Origin: DASYKS01 sp035995205
GTDB lineage: Bacteria; Acidobacteriota; Thermoanaerobaculia; Multivoradales; UBA5704
Length of the DNA stretch: 64,000 nucleotides
Assembly: GCA_035995205.1 (NCBI GenBank)
Contig: DASYKS010000091.1
Coordinates: 1 to 64,000 of the forward strand
Direction: 5' to 3'
Shown here: piece after piece, positions 1 through 6,918 of the stretch
Position numbering within the stretch: position 1 is the first letter of the stretch
Layout of the letters: each line of letters opens with the position of its first letter
Translations under genes and position numbers: made by a program
Notes under the pieces: model-generated
What the model was told of the DNA's origin: nothing
Databases searched by the model: none
The model's input: the letters and a program-made list of their open reading frames with translations, nothing else

Positions 1-45
1 GGGTTCCAAGAGCGAGTCCGGAAACAACCAAGGAGAACGCACTCC

Positions 46-246
46 ATGAGATCCAAGCCCAAGAAACTGGTGCTCCATCGCGAAACCCTCTCCGACCTCG
101 ATCGCGCCCAACTGGGCCAAGCCGCCGGAGGGACCTCCTACCAATACAACTGTCCGTCCTTTACCTGCTATCCGGACAACTGCCAATACAGCGGCTACAA
201 CACCTGCTTCACCTGCGAGATGACCTGCACGACGAACTACTGCTAG
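46..246 (+). CDS. Lanthipeptide-like (RiPP) precursor peptide
   Basis: This 66-residue peptide looks like a ribosomally made, modified peptide precursor. The first 29 residues resemble the leader of class I lanthipeptide-type precursors: a KKLVLHRETL segment at residues 6-15, a short helical DLDRAQL stretch, and a Gly-Gly at 28-29 where a leader could be cut. The remaining 37 residues form a core with seven cysteines (36, 41, 46, 54, 57, 61, 66) and ten Ser/Thr, the composition needed for thioether rings. An AAGGAG ribosome site lies a few bases before the ATG. No LanB, LanC, radical SAM enzyme or transporter is visible here, so modification and export must come from elsewhere or from genes left of the window. 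The leader likeness is recognition from memory; the actual ring chemistry is unknown. Confidence 0.72.
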   Translation: MRSKPKKLVLHRETLSDLDRAQLGQAAGGTSYQYNCPSFTCYPDNCQYSGYNTCFTCEMTCTTNYC

Positions 247-263
247 GCGTCAGGTCCTCTAGT

Positions 264-299
264 GAGGCGGCGTACCCAACCTATTGGGAACGCCGCCTC
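264..299 (+). terminator. Hairpin terminator after the precursor gene
   Basis: GAGGCGGCGT at 264-273 pairs perfectly with ACGCCGCCTC at 290-299. The stem continues inward through CCCAA/TTGGG (275-279/284-288) with one A-A mismatch and a CCTA loop. There is no clear T-run afterwards, so it may act as a factor-assisted terminator or a transcript-stabilising stem. A second CCGCCTCAC copy at 302-310 could pair competitively with 262-270. Confidence 0.6.
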
Positions 300-370
300 C
301 GCCGCCTCACTTCGGCCCAAAGGAAAATCTGCTTAGCCAAGATACGCCGGGCTTGCGGGATGCCGGAAGG

Positions 371-480
371 GTGCTCGGTAGGGCCAACGGCCCGTCCTAT
401 GACAGCCTAGGGCAACGCCCTAGGTGCCCGTTCAACCCATGGATACCTAAGGGCTGAAGGCCCGTACTAGGTTTTTGAGC
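371..480. repeat. REP-like cassette of three short GC hairpins
   Basis: The region between the precursor and the toxin gene carries three successive small stem-loops built on the same theme: GGGCC-AAC-GGCCC (381-393), CCTAGGGC-AAC-GCCCTAGG (406-424), and GGGC-TGAAG-GCCC near 450-465, with CTAGG-type sequence flanking the last two. This looks like the dispersed hairpin cassettes spread by REP-associated Y1 transposases in several bacterial phyla. No such transposase is in the window. The rest of 247-544 holds no recognisable gene. Confidence 0.45.
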
Positions 481-544
481 GGTCGCTCGGGCGTGCGGCA
501 ACACCCAGTCCAGCCTGTGCCTCCGAGGAGAGTTAGAATCTTCC

Positions 545-814
545 ATGCGCTTCCATTGGGACCCGGTGAAGGCAAGAGCCAACCTGAGGAAGCACGGAGT
601 ATCCTTCGAGGAGGCGACGACCGTATATGGCGACCTGCTTGCCACGACGGTCCAAGACCCGGACCACTCGGACCAGGAAGCTCGGTTCGTCACCGTTGGA
701 TTATCCCGGCCAAGCCGTCTTCTGGTCGTTTGTCACGCCGAAAACAAAAAAGGGATCCGGATCATTTCTGCCAGAAGGGCGAACAGTCATGAAAGAAAGC
801 GCTACGAATCCTAA
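545..814 (+). CDS. brnT: BrnT family toxin (DUF497)
   Basis: The 89-residue protein matches the compact BrnT ribonuclease toxin fold, a RelE-like mRNA interferase. It opens with an FHWDPVKARANLRKHGVSFEEA segment (residues 3-24, shown here only as its family hallmark: W-D-x-x-K-A-x-x-N-x-x-K-H-G-V-S-F), and continues with a GDLLA segment, a central R-x-V-T-V-G-L and a C-terminal IRIISAR strand carrying the basic residues expected at the active site. The start follows a GAGGAGAG ribosome site. It overlaps the next gene by 26 bases, the usual toxin-first order of BrnT/BrnA modules. Typically both are repressed by the antitoxin. Length and motif order are normal, so it is probably functional. Confidence 0.85.
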   Translation: MRFHWDPVKARANLRKHGVSFEEATTVYGDLLATTVQDPDHSDQEARFVTVGLSRPSRLLVVCHAENKKGIRIISARRANSHERKRYES

Positions 815-1112
815 GAGAGTCCACGCGGCGAGCGATCCCGAGATGAGAGACGAGTACGATTTCTCGGGAGGAGTTCGCGGAAAGTACTACCAGCAGTACA
901 CCGAGAGCACGAATATCATCGTCCTGGATCCAGATGTGGCCGTGGGATTTAAGAACGCCGAGGCGGTCAATAGCGCTTTACGTGCCTTGATGCGCGTCGC
1001 GCTCGACAGTCAGGGAAGCGCGCCGCGGAAGCCCAGGCGGGCGCGGAAATCTCCGGAGAAGGAAGCAGGAACACGAGCACCTCGCCGCCCTCTTTCGGCG
1101 CGGGCGAAGTAA
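789..1112 (+). CDS. BrnA/CopG-like antitoxin with basic C-terminal tail
   Basis: The 107-residue product is the partner of the upstream toxin. Its N-terminal half has the DEYDFSGGVRGKYY motif (residues 18-31) and a VVLDPDVA-like beta strand typical of ribbon-helix-helix antitoxins found next to BrnT or similar toxins, followed by a helix (AVNSALRALMRVA). The ATG at 789 was chosen because it gives the family N-terminus; longer in-frame starts would run through the toxin gene without similarity. The last 35 residues are rich in Arg, Lys and Pro and look disordered, longer than in most relatives. It presumably binds the toxin and represses the shared promoter. Confidence 0.7.
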   Translation: MKESATNPKRVHAASDPEMRDEYDFSGGVRGKYYQQYTESTNIIVLDPDVAVGFKNAEAVNSALRALMRVALDSQGSAPRKPRRARKSPEKEAGTRAPRRPLSARAK

Positions 1113-1152
1113 CCACCCCCGCTTTATTCTGCGGAGGCGAACCCCAAAGGGG

Positions 1153-1398
1153 CTATTCCATGAATTGCGCCCTAGCCTCGTTTATGACTCGTCCAATGAC
1201 ATGTCGATCAACATCGCCTCTACAGGCATCCCACCCTACCAAAAGGTTTTCTCCCCAGTTGCAGCCAGTCTCGTCAGAGTCGCGAAGCCGTTCCGGCAAT
1301 GCATCGACAGTTACATCCGACCGTCCGGTCTCGTTCCTCAGTCTGTCGGTAAGCAACTTCCTTAGTGCGCTGTCATCGATCACCTGCCTCTGTTGCAT
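1153..1398 (-). CDS. Small conserved hypothetical protein
   Basis: An 81-residue protein of unknown function. It has an N-terminal helix with IDDSALRKLLTDRLR, a variable middle, then DETGCNWGENLL and a C-terminal helix GRVINEARAQF, a layout I recall from small orphan proteins scattered in many bacteria. The ATG at 1398 is preferred over an in-frame TTG two codons upstream because an AAGGAG sits six bases before it, leaving no room for the TTG. It stands alone on the minus strand between the toxin-antitoxin pair and the divergent degradation operon. No catalytic motif or membrane segment is visible. Confidence 0.65.
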   Translation of the reverse strand: MQQRQVIDDSALRKLLTDRLRNETGRSDVTVDALPERLRDSDETGCNWGENLLVGWDACRGDVDRHVIGRVINEARAQFME

Positions 1399-1423
1399 AT
1401 ACAACTCCTTATCGACACAGCTA

Positions 1424-1431
1424 ATTGTAGC
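1424..1431 (-). promoter_or_regulatory. Extended -10 promoter of the small minus-strand gene
   Basis: Read on the minus strand, TGC-TACAAT gives an extended -10 box about 25 bases upstream of the start at 1398. No good -35 box lies 17 bases further up, as is common for extended -10 promoters. Placement fits the AAGGAG-led gene. Confidence 0.4.
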
Positions 1432-1519
1432 ATCCGAGCATTGAGTCCGCCACCTTGCCCACCCCTCTCCAATCCTTTAAGCTTCAAACGTCTCGACCAC
1501 CGGAAAGGCGGCTTCCCCC

Positions 1520-2311
1520 ATGGCTACCGCGGAGTCCTCCCCTCGCTCGCTCGCCGGGCGGCATGCTTTGGTGACCGGGGCTTCGCGGGGGATCGGGGCG
1601 GCGATCGCCCGGGGGCTGGCGGCGGAGGGGGCGCGGGTTACTTTGCTCGGGCGCGACGAGACCGCGCTTCGGGCGGAGGTGGAGGCGGGCACGGGCGAAG
1701 GTTTCGTCACCGCGGATGTGACCAACGCCGAAGCGCTCCTTGCTGCTCTCTCCGAGGCGGTGGCGGTGCGCGGGGCGATCGAGATTCTGGTCAACAACGC
1801 TGGGTCGGCTTCGACCGCTCCGTTCTTGAAGACGGACGCCGCGACGTTTCAGCGGATGTTCGAGGTGCACGTGCTCGCTGCGGTCCATACGTCCAAATTC
1901 GTGCTGCCGGGGATGCTCGCCGCGGGGTTCGGGCGGATCGTCAACATCGGTTCGACCGCGTCGCTCAAAGGCGCCCGCTACATCGCGGCGTACGCGGTGG
2001 CCAAGCATGGGCTGCTTGGCCTGACGAGGACGCTGGCCTTGGAAACTGCGAAGACGGGAGTGACGGTGAACGCCGTTTGCCCCGGGTATACCGAGACCGA
2101 CATGGTGCGCGGCAGTCTGCTGAAGACGGGAGCCAAGACCGGCCGGCCGTACGACGAGCTGCTCGGCGAGATCCTGGCGGAGAACCCGCTCGGGCGGTTG
2201 GTGAAGCCGGTGGAGGTAGCCGCCGCGGTGGTCTGGCTGTGTGGCGAGGCGGCGGCTTCGGTGACGGGGCAAGCCATCGCAATCGACGGTGGGGAGACTG
2301 CCGGGCGATGA
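1520..2311 (+). CDS. SDR family NAD(P)-dependent oxidoreductase
   Basis: A 263-residue classical short-chain dehydrogenase. The cofactor motif TGASRGIG is at residues 19-26, NNAG at 92-95, and the catalytic residues are S145, Y158 and K162 in a YAVAK context, with CPGYTETDM after them. The C-terminus ends in the usual VTGQAIAIDGG. It is the first gene of the operon and overlaps the following MarR gene by ATGA. In relatives of the aerobic 2-aminobenzoyl-CoA pathway an alcohol dehydrogenase of this type is expected to oxidise a 3-hydroxyacyl-CoA made by the hydratase encoded two genes on; that role here is inferred from context. No strong ribosome site precedes the ATG. Confidence 0.85.
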   Translation: MATAESSPRSLAGRHALVTGASRGIGAAIARGLAAEGARVTLLGRDETALRAEVEAGTGEGFVTADVTNAEALLAALSEAVAVRGAIEILVNNAGSASTAPFLKTDAATFQRMFEVHVLAAVHTSKFVLPGMLAAGFGRIVNIGSTASLKGARYIAAYAVAKHGLLGLTRTLALETAKTGVTVNAVCPGYTETDMVRGSLLKTGAKTGRPYDELLGEILAENPLGRLVKPVEVAAAVVWLCGEAAASVTGQAIAIDGGETAGR

Positions 2312-2817
2312 ATTCGATCTCGACTCCGGACGCCGAAACGCGGCTCGACCAGGCGCCGGCGGCGGATCATCCGGAGCTGCGGCTGTGGCTTCGCCTGTTC
2401 ACCTGCTCGACGCTGGTCGAGACCACGATCCGCCGCCGGCTGCGGGCCGAGTTCGGCGAAACGCTGCCGCGCTTCGATCTGCTCGCGCAACTCGCGAAAG
2501 TGCCCGGCGGGCTTGCGCTCTCCGAGCTGTCGAAGCGGATGATGGTTTCGAACGGCAACTTGACCGCGCTGGTGGAACGGCTGGTCGAGGCGGGCTGGAT
2601 CGAGCGTCGGACCTCCGCCACCGACCGACGGGTGCAGGTCGCACGGCTGACGACTGCGGGGCGCGCCGCGTTTCGCAAGATGGCCGCGGCGCACGAGCGG
2701 TGGATCGTCGAGATGACCGGCGGCCTCGCGCCGCACGAGACCGAGCAGTTGATGGAACTGCTCGCCAAATGGAAAGCCTCGGCGCGCCGCGCCTTCGAAG
2801 GGGAGACCGCCGCATGA
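2308..2817 (+). CDS. MarR family transcriptional regulator
   Basis: A 169-residue winged-helix regulator. The DNA-binding region includes GLALSELSKRMMVSNGNLTALVERL, summarised as recognition helix residues around 85-100, followed by the wing motif ERRTSATDRRVQVARLT with the conserved D-R-R. The start is fixed by the ATGA overlap with the SDR gene, and its own stop overlaps the hydratase start the same way. Being inside the operon, it is likely an autoregulator that responds to an aromatic acid or its CoA thioester, as MarR proteins of benzoate and anthranilate clusters do. The ligand is not visible from sequence. Confidence 0.87.
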   Translation: MNSISTPDAETRLDQAPAADHPELRLWLRLFTCSTLVETTIRRRLRAEFGETLPRFDLLAQLAKVPGGLALSELSKRMMVSNGNLTALVERLVEAGWIERRTSATDRRVQVARLTTAGRAAFRKMAAAHERWIVEMTGGLAPHETEQLMELLAKWKASARRAFEGETAA

Positions 2818-3653
2818 GCACACCCGCCAATCGCGTGACCTTGCCTCTGGGCGAATATCAGGCGGAGCACTTTCGGTTCGCGGTCGTGGATCGCGTCGCC
2901 ACGATCACGCTCGACCGGCCGGAGCGGAAGAACCCCCTCACGTTCGGCAGCTACGACGAGCTGGCCGAGCTGTTCCGGGCGGCGGTAAAGGATGCAAACG
3001 GCGTACGGGCGTTCGTGCTCGCGGGGTCCGGCGGCAACTTCTGCTCGGGGGGCGACGTTCACGACATCATCGGCCCGCTGGTCGAGATGGACACGGCCGG
3101 CCTGCTCGAATTCACCAAAAAGACCGGCGAGCTGGTGAAGGCCATGCGCGCCTGCCCGCAGCCGATCGTCGCTGCTATCGACGGCATTTGCGCGGGGGCC
3201 GGGGCGATCCTCGCGATGGCGTCCGATCTGCGCTTCGGCACCGCGCGCGCCAAAGTCGCGTTCCTGTTCAACAAGGTGGGACTCGCCGGTTGCGACATGG
3301 GGGCTTGCGCGATGCTGCCGCGAATCATCGGCCAGGGGCGCGCTTCCGAGCTGCTCTACACCGGCCGGCCGCTCCCGGGAGAAGAAGGGGAGCGCTGGGG
3401 GTTCTTCAACCGGCTGGTCGAGCCGGACGATCTTCTCTCCGCGGCGCAAGCGCTTGCCCACGAGATCGCCCACGGGCCGAGTTTCGCCCATGCGATGACC
3501 AAGCGGATGCTCCAGGTCGAGTGGGCGATGTCGGTCGAGGACGCGATCGAATCCGAGGCGGTGGCGCAGGCGCTCTGCATGACGACTGAAGATTTCGCCC
3601 GCGCGTTCCGGGCGTTTGCGGCGAAACAAAAGCCCGTGTTCGAGGGGAACTGA
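2814..3653 (+). CDS. Enoyl-CoA hydratase/isomerase family protein
   Basis: A 279-residue crotonase-fold protein. Oxyanion-hole segments are visible at residues 66-81 (ending CSGGD) and 122-140 (GICAGAGAILAMASD). The two positions that are usually catalytic Glu in mitochondrial-type hydratases are not Glu here: the first lies in AGAILA, and the second region reads VGLAGCDMGA with an Asp. Such a D-M-G-A version is common in aromatic-pathway crotonases, so it may use a different acid/base arrangement or act as an isomerase, lyase or ring hydrolase. It overlaps the MarR gene and is followed after three bases by the acyl-CoA dehydrogenase. A role in processing the reduced ring CoA ester is inferred. 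Confidence 0.82.
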   Translation: MSTPANRVTLPLGEYQAEHFRFAVVDRVATITLDRPERKNPLTFGSYDELAELFRAAVKDANGVRAFVLAGSGGNFCSGGDVHDIIGPLVEMDTAGLLEFTKKTGELVKAMRACPQPIVAAIDGICAGAGAILAMASDLRFGTARAKVAFLFNKVGLAGCDMGACAMLPRIIGQGRASELLYTGRPLPGEEGERWGFFNRLVEPDDLLSAAQALAHEIAHGPSFAHAMTKRMLQVEWAMSVEDAIESEAVAQALCMTTEDFARAFRAFAAKQKPVFEGN

Positions 3654-3656
3654 CGC

Positions 3657-4820
3657 GTGCCCGTCGTCCCCGATCGCTCGTTTCTCGATTGGCCGTTCTT
3701 CGGGCCGGAGCACCGCGCCTGGGAGGAGGATCTTTCCCACTGGGCGGATCGAGAGCTGCCCGCGCTGGTCGATCATGAGAACGTCGATACCTCCTGCCGC
3801 CGGCTGGTGAGTGCCCTCGGCGACGCAGGCTGGCTCTCCGCCGCGGTTCCGGGCGACCAGGGGTACGACGTGCGCTCGCTCTGCCTGGCGCGCGAAACGC
3901 TCGCCTACCGCGACGGGCTCGCCGATTTCGCGTTCGCGATGCAGGGCCTGGGCAGCGGGCCGATCGCGATGTTCGGATCGGACGAGATCAAGCGCCGCTA
4001 CCTGCCGCGGGTGGCGGCCGGCAAGGCGATCGCGGCGTTCGCGCTCTCCGAGCCGGACGCAGGGTCCGACGCCGCGGCGATCTCGACCAGCGCCACCCCC
4101 GCCGGCCCGGAGTACGTTCGGCTGGACGGCACGAAGACCTGGATTTCCAACGGCGGGATCGCCGACTTCTACGTCGTCTTCGCGCGCACCGGCGATGTCC
4201 CCGGGGCGAAAGGCGTCTCCGCGTTCCTGGTGGACGCCGACACCCCTGGATTGGAAATCACCGAGCGGATCGAGGTGATCGCGCCGCATCCGCTCGCGAC
4301 TCTCAAGTTCGAGGGGTGCCGCATTCCCCTCTCGAACCGTCTAGGCAATCCGGGCGAAGGGTTCAAGGTCGCGATGGCCACCCTCGACGTGTTTCGCTCG
4401 ACGGTCGGCGCCGCGGCGCTCGGCCTCGCGCGGCGCGCGTTGGACGAGGCACTCGACCGCTCTTCCACCCGGCAGCTGTTCGGCGCGCCGCTCGCCGATT
4501 TGCAGCTCACGCAAGCCGCGTTGGCCGACATGGCGACCGAAGTGGACGCCGCCGCGCTCCTGGTCTATCGCGCGGCGTGGACCAAGGATCAAGGGGCACC
4601 GCGCGTCACGCGTGAGGCGGCGATGGCGAAAATGTTTGCCACCGAAGCGGCGCAGCGCGTGATCGATCGCGCGGTCCAGATCTTCGGCGGTCTGGGGGTG
4701 AAGAAGGGAACGAAGGTCGAGCAGCTCTACCGCGAGATCCGCGCGCTGCGCATCTACGAGGGGGCGACCGAAGTGCAGAAAGTCGTGATCGCCCGGGAGA
4801 CGCTGAGGAGTCGCACATGA
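3657..4820 (+). CDS. Acyl-CoA dehydrogenase
   Basis: A 387-residue flavoprotein of normal length with a GTG start. It contains the substrate/flavin signature FALSEPDAGSDA near residue 128, the W-I-S-N-G-G strand, and a C-terminal QIFGGLGVKKG then RIYEGATEVQK block in which E368 is at the position of the catalytic base. The protein would introduce a double bond alpha,beta to a CoA thioester and pass electrons to electron-transfer flavoprotein. It sits between hydratase and ligase, starts three bases after the hydratase stop and overlaps the ligase by four bases. In this operon its substrate is probably a ring-derived or ring-opened acyl-CoA. Confidence 0.88.
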   Translation: MPVVPDRSFLDWPFFGPEHRAWEEDLSHWADRELPALVDHENVDTSCRRLVSALGDAGWLSAAVPGDQGYDVRSLCLARETLAYRDGLADFAFAMQGLGSGPIAMFGSDEIKRRYLPRVAAGKAIAAFALSEPDAGSDAAAISTSATPAGPEYVRLDGTKTWISNGGIADFYVVFARTGDVPGAKGVSAFLVDADTPGLEITERIEVIAPHPLATLKFEGCRIPLSNRLGNPGEGFKVAMATLDVFRSTVGAAALGLARRALDEALDRSSTRQLFGAPLADLQLTQAALADMATEVDAAALLVYRAAWTKDQGAPRVTREAAMAKMFATEAAQRVIDRAVQIFGGLGVKKGTKVEQLYREIRALRIYEGATEVQKVVIARETLRSRT

Positions 4821-6469
4821 TCTCCGCCTACACCGCGCATGCCGATCCGTTCGTTCGGGAGAACCTTCCCGCGGCCGAAGACCGGCCGGATTTTCTCTTC
4901 ACGCTCCCCGACCTTCAGTATCCGGAGCGGCTGAACGCGACGACCGCGTTCATCGATTCTCACGTCGCGGCGGGGCACGGTGGCCGCCCTTGCCTGATCT
5001 CGCCGTTCGAGCGTTGGAGCTATCGCGATCTGCAATCCCGCGTCGATCGAATCGCTCGAGTTTTGGTCGAGCGGCTGGGGCTCGTTCCCGGCGGGCGCGT
5101 GCTGCTCCGCGCTCCCAATACTCCCATGCTCGCCGCGGCGCATCTCGCGGTTTGGAAGGCGGGAGGGGTCGTCGTCGCGACCATGCCGCTGCTGCGCGCG
5201 AAGGAGCTTTCGATTCTGATCGGCAAGGCGCGGATCGCGCTCGCGCTGTGCGATGGCCGGCTGCTCGCCGAACTGGAGAAAGCTCGCGAGGTGGCTCCCC
5301 TCCTCGAACGAATCGTTTCGTTCGGTCATGGCCCGAGCGAATCGACCGGCGAGCTGGAAAGCCTGATGGCGGAGGTTGCGAGCAATCCATTTCCCGCCTG
5401 CGATACCGCGGCGGACGATCCTTGCCTGGTGGGTTTTACCTCCGGCACCACGGGCGAGCCGAAAGGCACGATCCACAACCACCGTGACCTGCTCGCAACC
5501 TGCGACAGCTACGGCAAGCACGTCCTTCACGCCCAGGAGAACGACATCTTCATCGGCTCGCCGCCGCTCGCGTTCACGTTCGGACTCGGCGGGCTCCTAC
5601 TCTTCCCGCTCCGGGTGGGCGCCTCCACGGTGTTGCTCGAACGGGCGACCCCGGACGAGTTGCTCCCCGCGATCGCCCGGCATCGCGCGACGATCTGCTT
5701 TACCGCGCCGACCGCCTACCGGGTGATGTTGGGCAAGCTCGCCGAGCACGACATCTCATGCCTCCGCATAGGAGTCTCGGCGGGCGAGACGCTGCCCAAG
5801 GCGATCTGGGACGCGTGGTACTCGGCGACGGGCATCGAGCTGATGGACGGCATCGGCTCGACCGAGATGCTCCACATTTTCATCGGCTCGCCGCAAGGCG
5901 AAATCCGCCCCGGCGCCACGGGCCGCGCGGTCCCGGGATACGAGGCGAAGGTGGTGGACGAGGAGGGAAACGAGGTACCGCCCGGCACGGTCGGCCGCCT
6001 TGCGGTGCGCGGTCCGACCGGTTGTCGCTATCTGGCGGACGACCGTCAAAAAGCCTATGTCCACAACGGGTGGAATTTCACCGGTGATTCCTACTCGATG
6101 GATGAGGATGGGTATTTCTGGTACCAGGCGCGATCGGACGACATGATCGTTTCGTCGGGCTACAACATCGCGGGGCCAGAGGTCGAAGCCGCCCTCCTCT
6201 CTCATCCGGCGGTCGCCGAATGCGGCGTGGTCGGTGCGCCCGATCCGGAGCGCGGGCAGATCGTCAAGGCGTATGTTGTGCTGCGGCCAGATCAGGAAGG
6301 AGAACCCGGGCTGGTGCGCGCCCTTCAGGATCACGTGAAGGCGGAGATCGCCCCCTACAAATACCCGCGCGCCGTGGCGTTCGTCGAGAGCCTGCCGCGA
6401 ACAGGGAGCGGGAAGCTCCAGCGCTTCCGCCTGCGCGAGATGGCGCGGGCCGAAGGGAAGAATTCGTGA
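4817..6469 (+). CDS. Probable 2-aminobenzoate-CoA ligase
   Basis: A 550-residue AMP-forming acyl-CoA synthetase. The phosphate-binding loop TSGTTGEPKG lies near residues 208-217, the adenine motif DGIGSTEMLH near 345, the hinge region YFWYQARSDDMIVSSGYNI near 430-450, and the catalytic lysine K533 in PRTGSGKLQR. The DGIGSTEM wording is typical of benzoate/2-aminobenzoate-CoA ligases. Together with the downstream fused monooxygenase/reductase this points to activation of anthranilate to 2-aminobenzoyl-CoA in the cytoplasm (the abmG reaction of Azoarcus evansii). Benzoate or a hydroxylated benzoate cannot be excluded from sequence. Start and stop overlap the neighbouring genes by ATGA and GTGA. 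Confidence 0.82.
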   Translation: MISAYTAHADPFVRENLPAAEDRPDFLFTLPDLQYPERLNATTAFIDSHVAAGHGGRPCLISPFERWSYRDLQSRVDRIARVLVERLGLVPGGRVLLRAPNTPMLAAAHLAVWKAGGVVVATMPLLRAKELSILIGKARIALALCDGRLLAELEKAREVAPLLERIVSFGHGPSESTGELESLMAEVASNPFPACDTAADDPCLVGFTSGTTGEPKGTIHNHRDLLATCDSYGKHVLHAQENDIFIGSPPLAFTFGLGGLLLFPLRVGASTVLLERATPDELLPAIARHRATICFTAPTAYRVMLGKLAEHDISCLRIGVSAGETLPKAIWDAWYSATGIELMDGIGSTEMLHIFIGSPQGEIRPGATGRAVPGYEAKVVDEEGNEVPPGTVGRLAVRGPTGCRYLADDRQKAYVHNGWNFTGDSYSMDEDGYFWYQARSDDMIVSSGYNIAGPEVEAALLSHPAVAECGVVGAPDPERGQIVKAYVVLRPDQEGEPGLVRALQDHVKAEIAPYKYPRAVAFVESLPRTGSGKLQRFRLREMARAEGKNS

Positions 6470-6918
6470 GCGATCCGCAGGCGCTGCTCCCGCCCGGCTG
6501 GCCTTCGCCTAAGGGTTACGCCAACGGCATGGCCGCGAGCGGCCGGATCGTGGTGACCGGAGGGCTGATCGGCTGGGACGAGAGGGAAGTGTTTGCCGAA
6601 GGCTTCCTCGCCCAGGCGCGCCAGGCGCTTTTGAACTTGTGTGCCGTGCTCGCCGCCGGAGGCGCCGAGCCGCGGCACTTGGTGCGGCTCAACTGGTACG
6701 TCGTGGACATGGACGAATACCTGGAGAGCCGTAAGGCGCTCGGCCCGATCTATCGCGAGATCCTCGGGCGGCATTTTCCCGCGATGGCCGTGATGCAGAT
6801 CGTCCGGCTGGTCGAGCCCGCGGCGCGGTTGGAGATCGAGGGGACGGCGGTGGTAGAGGAATCTAGAATCGAGGAATCAAGAATCAGGAAATTGGGAGTC
6901 GCCGAGGAGCTACCGTGA
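6466..6918 (+). CDS. RidA family protein (reactive enamine/imine deaminase-like)
   Basis: A 150-residue RidA/YjgF-type protein, starting with GTG inside the ligase stop. Visible family features are the GRIVVTGGLIGWD strand, the Q-A-R-Q-A-L-L-N-L helix, H-L-V-R-L-N-W-Y-V and the final LVEPAARLEIEGTAVV strand. RidA proteins hydrolyse reactive enamines and imines. The expected product of the next gene's enzyme, 2-amino-5-oxocyclohexenecarbonyl-CoA, is itself an enamine, so a deaminase here makes chemical sense; that is inference. After the fold ends near residue 130 there is an extra charged tail encoded by a short GAATC-containing DNA repeat (about 6859-6892). Confidence 0.83.
   Translation: MSDPQALLPPGWPSPKGYANGMAASGRIVVTGGLIGWDEREVFAEGFLAQARQALLNLCAVLAAGGAEPRHLVRLNWYVVDMDEYLESRKALGPIYREILGRHFPAMAVMQIVRLVEPAARLEIEGTAVVEESRIEESRIRKLGVAEELP

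Noticed and set aside
2367..4289. 640-residue minus-strand frame
   Set aside because: Runs across four well-supported operon genes in the opposite direction; no motif.
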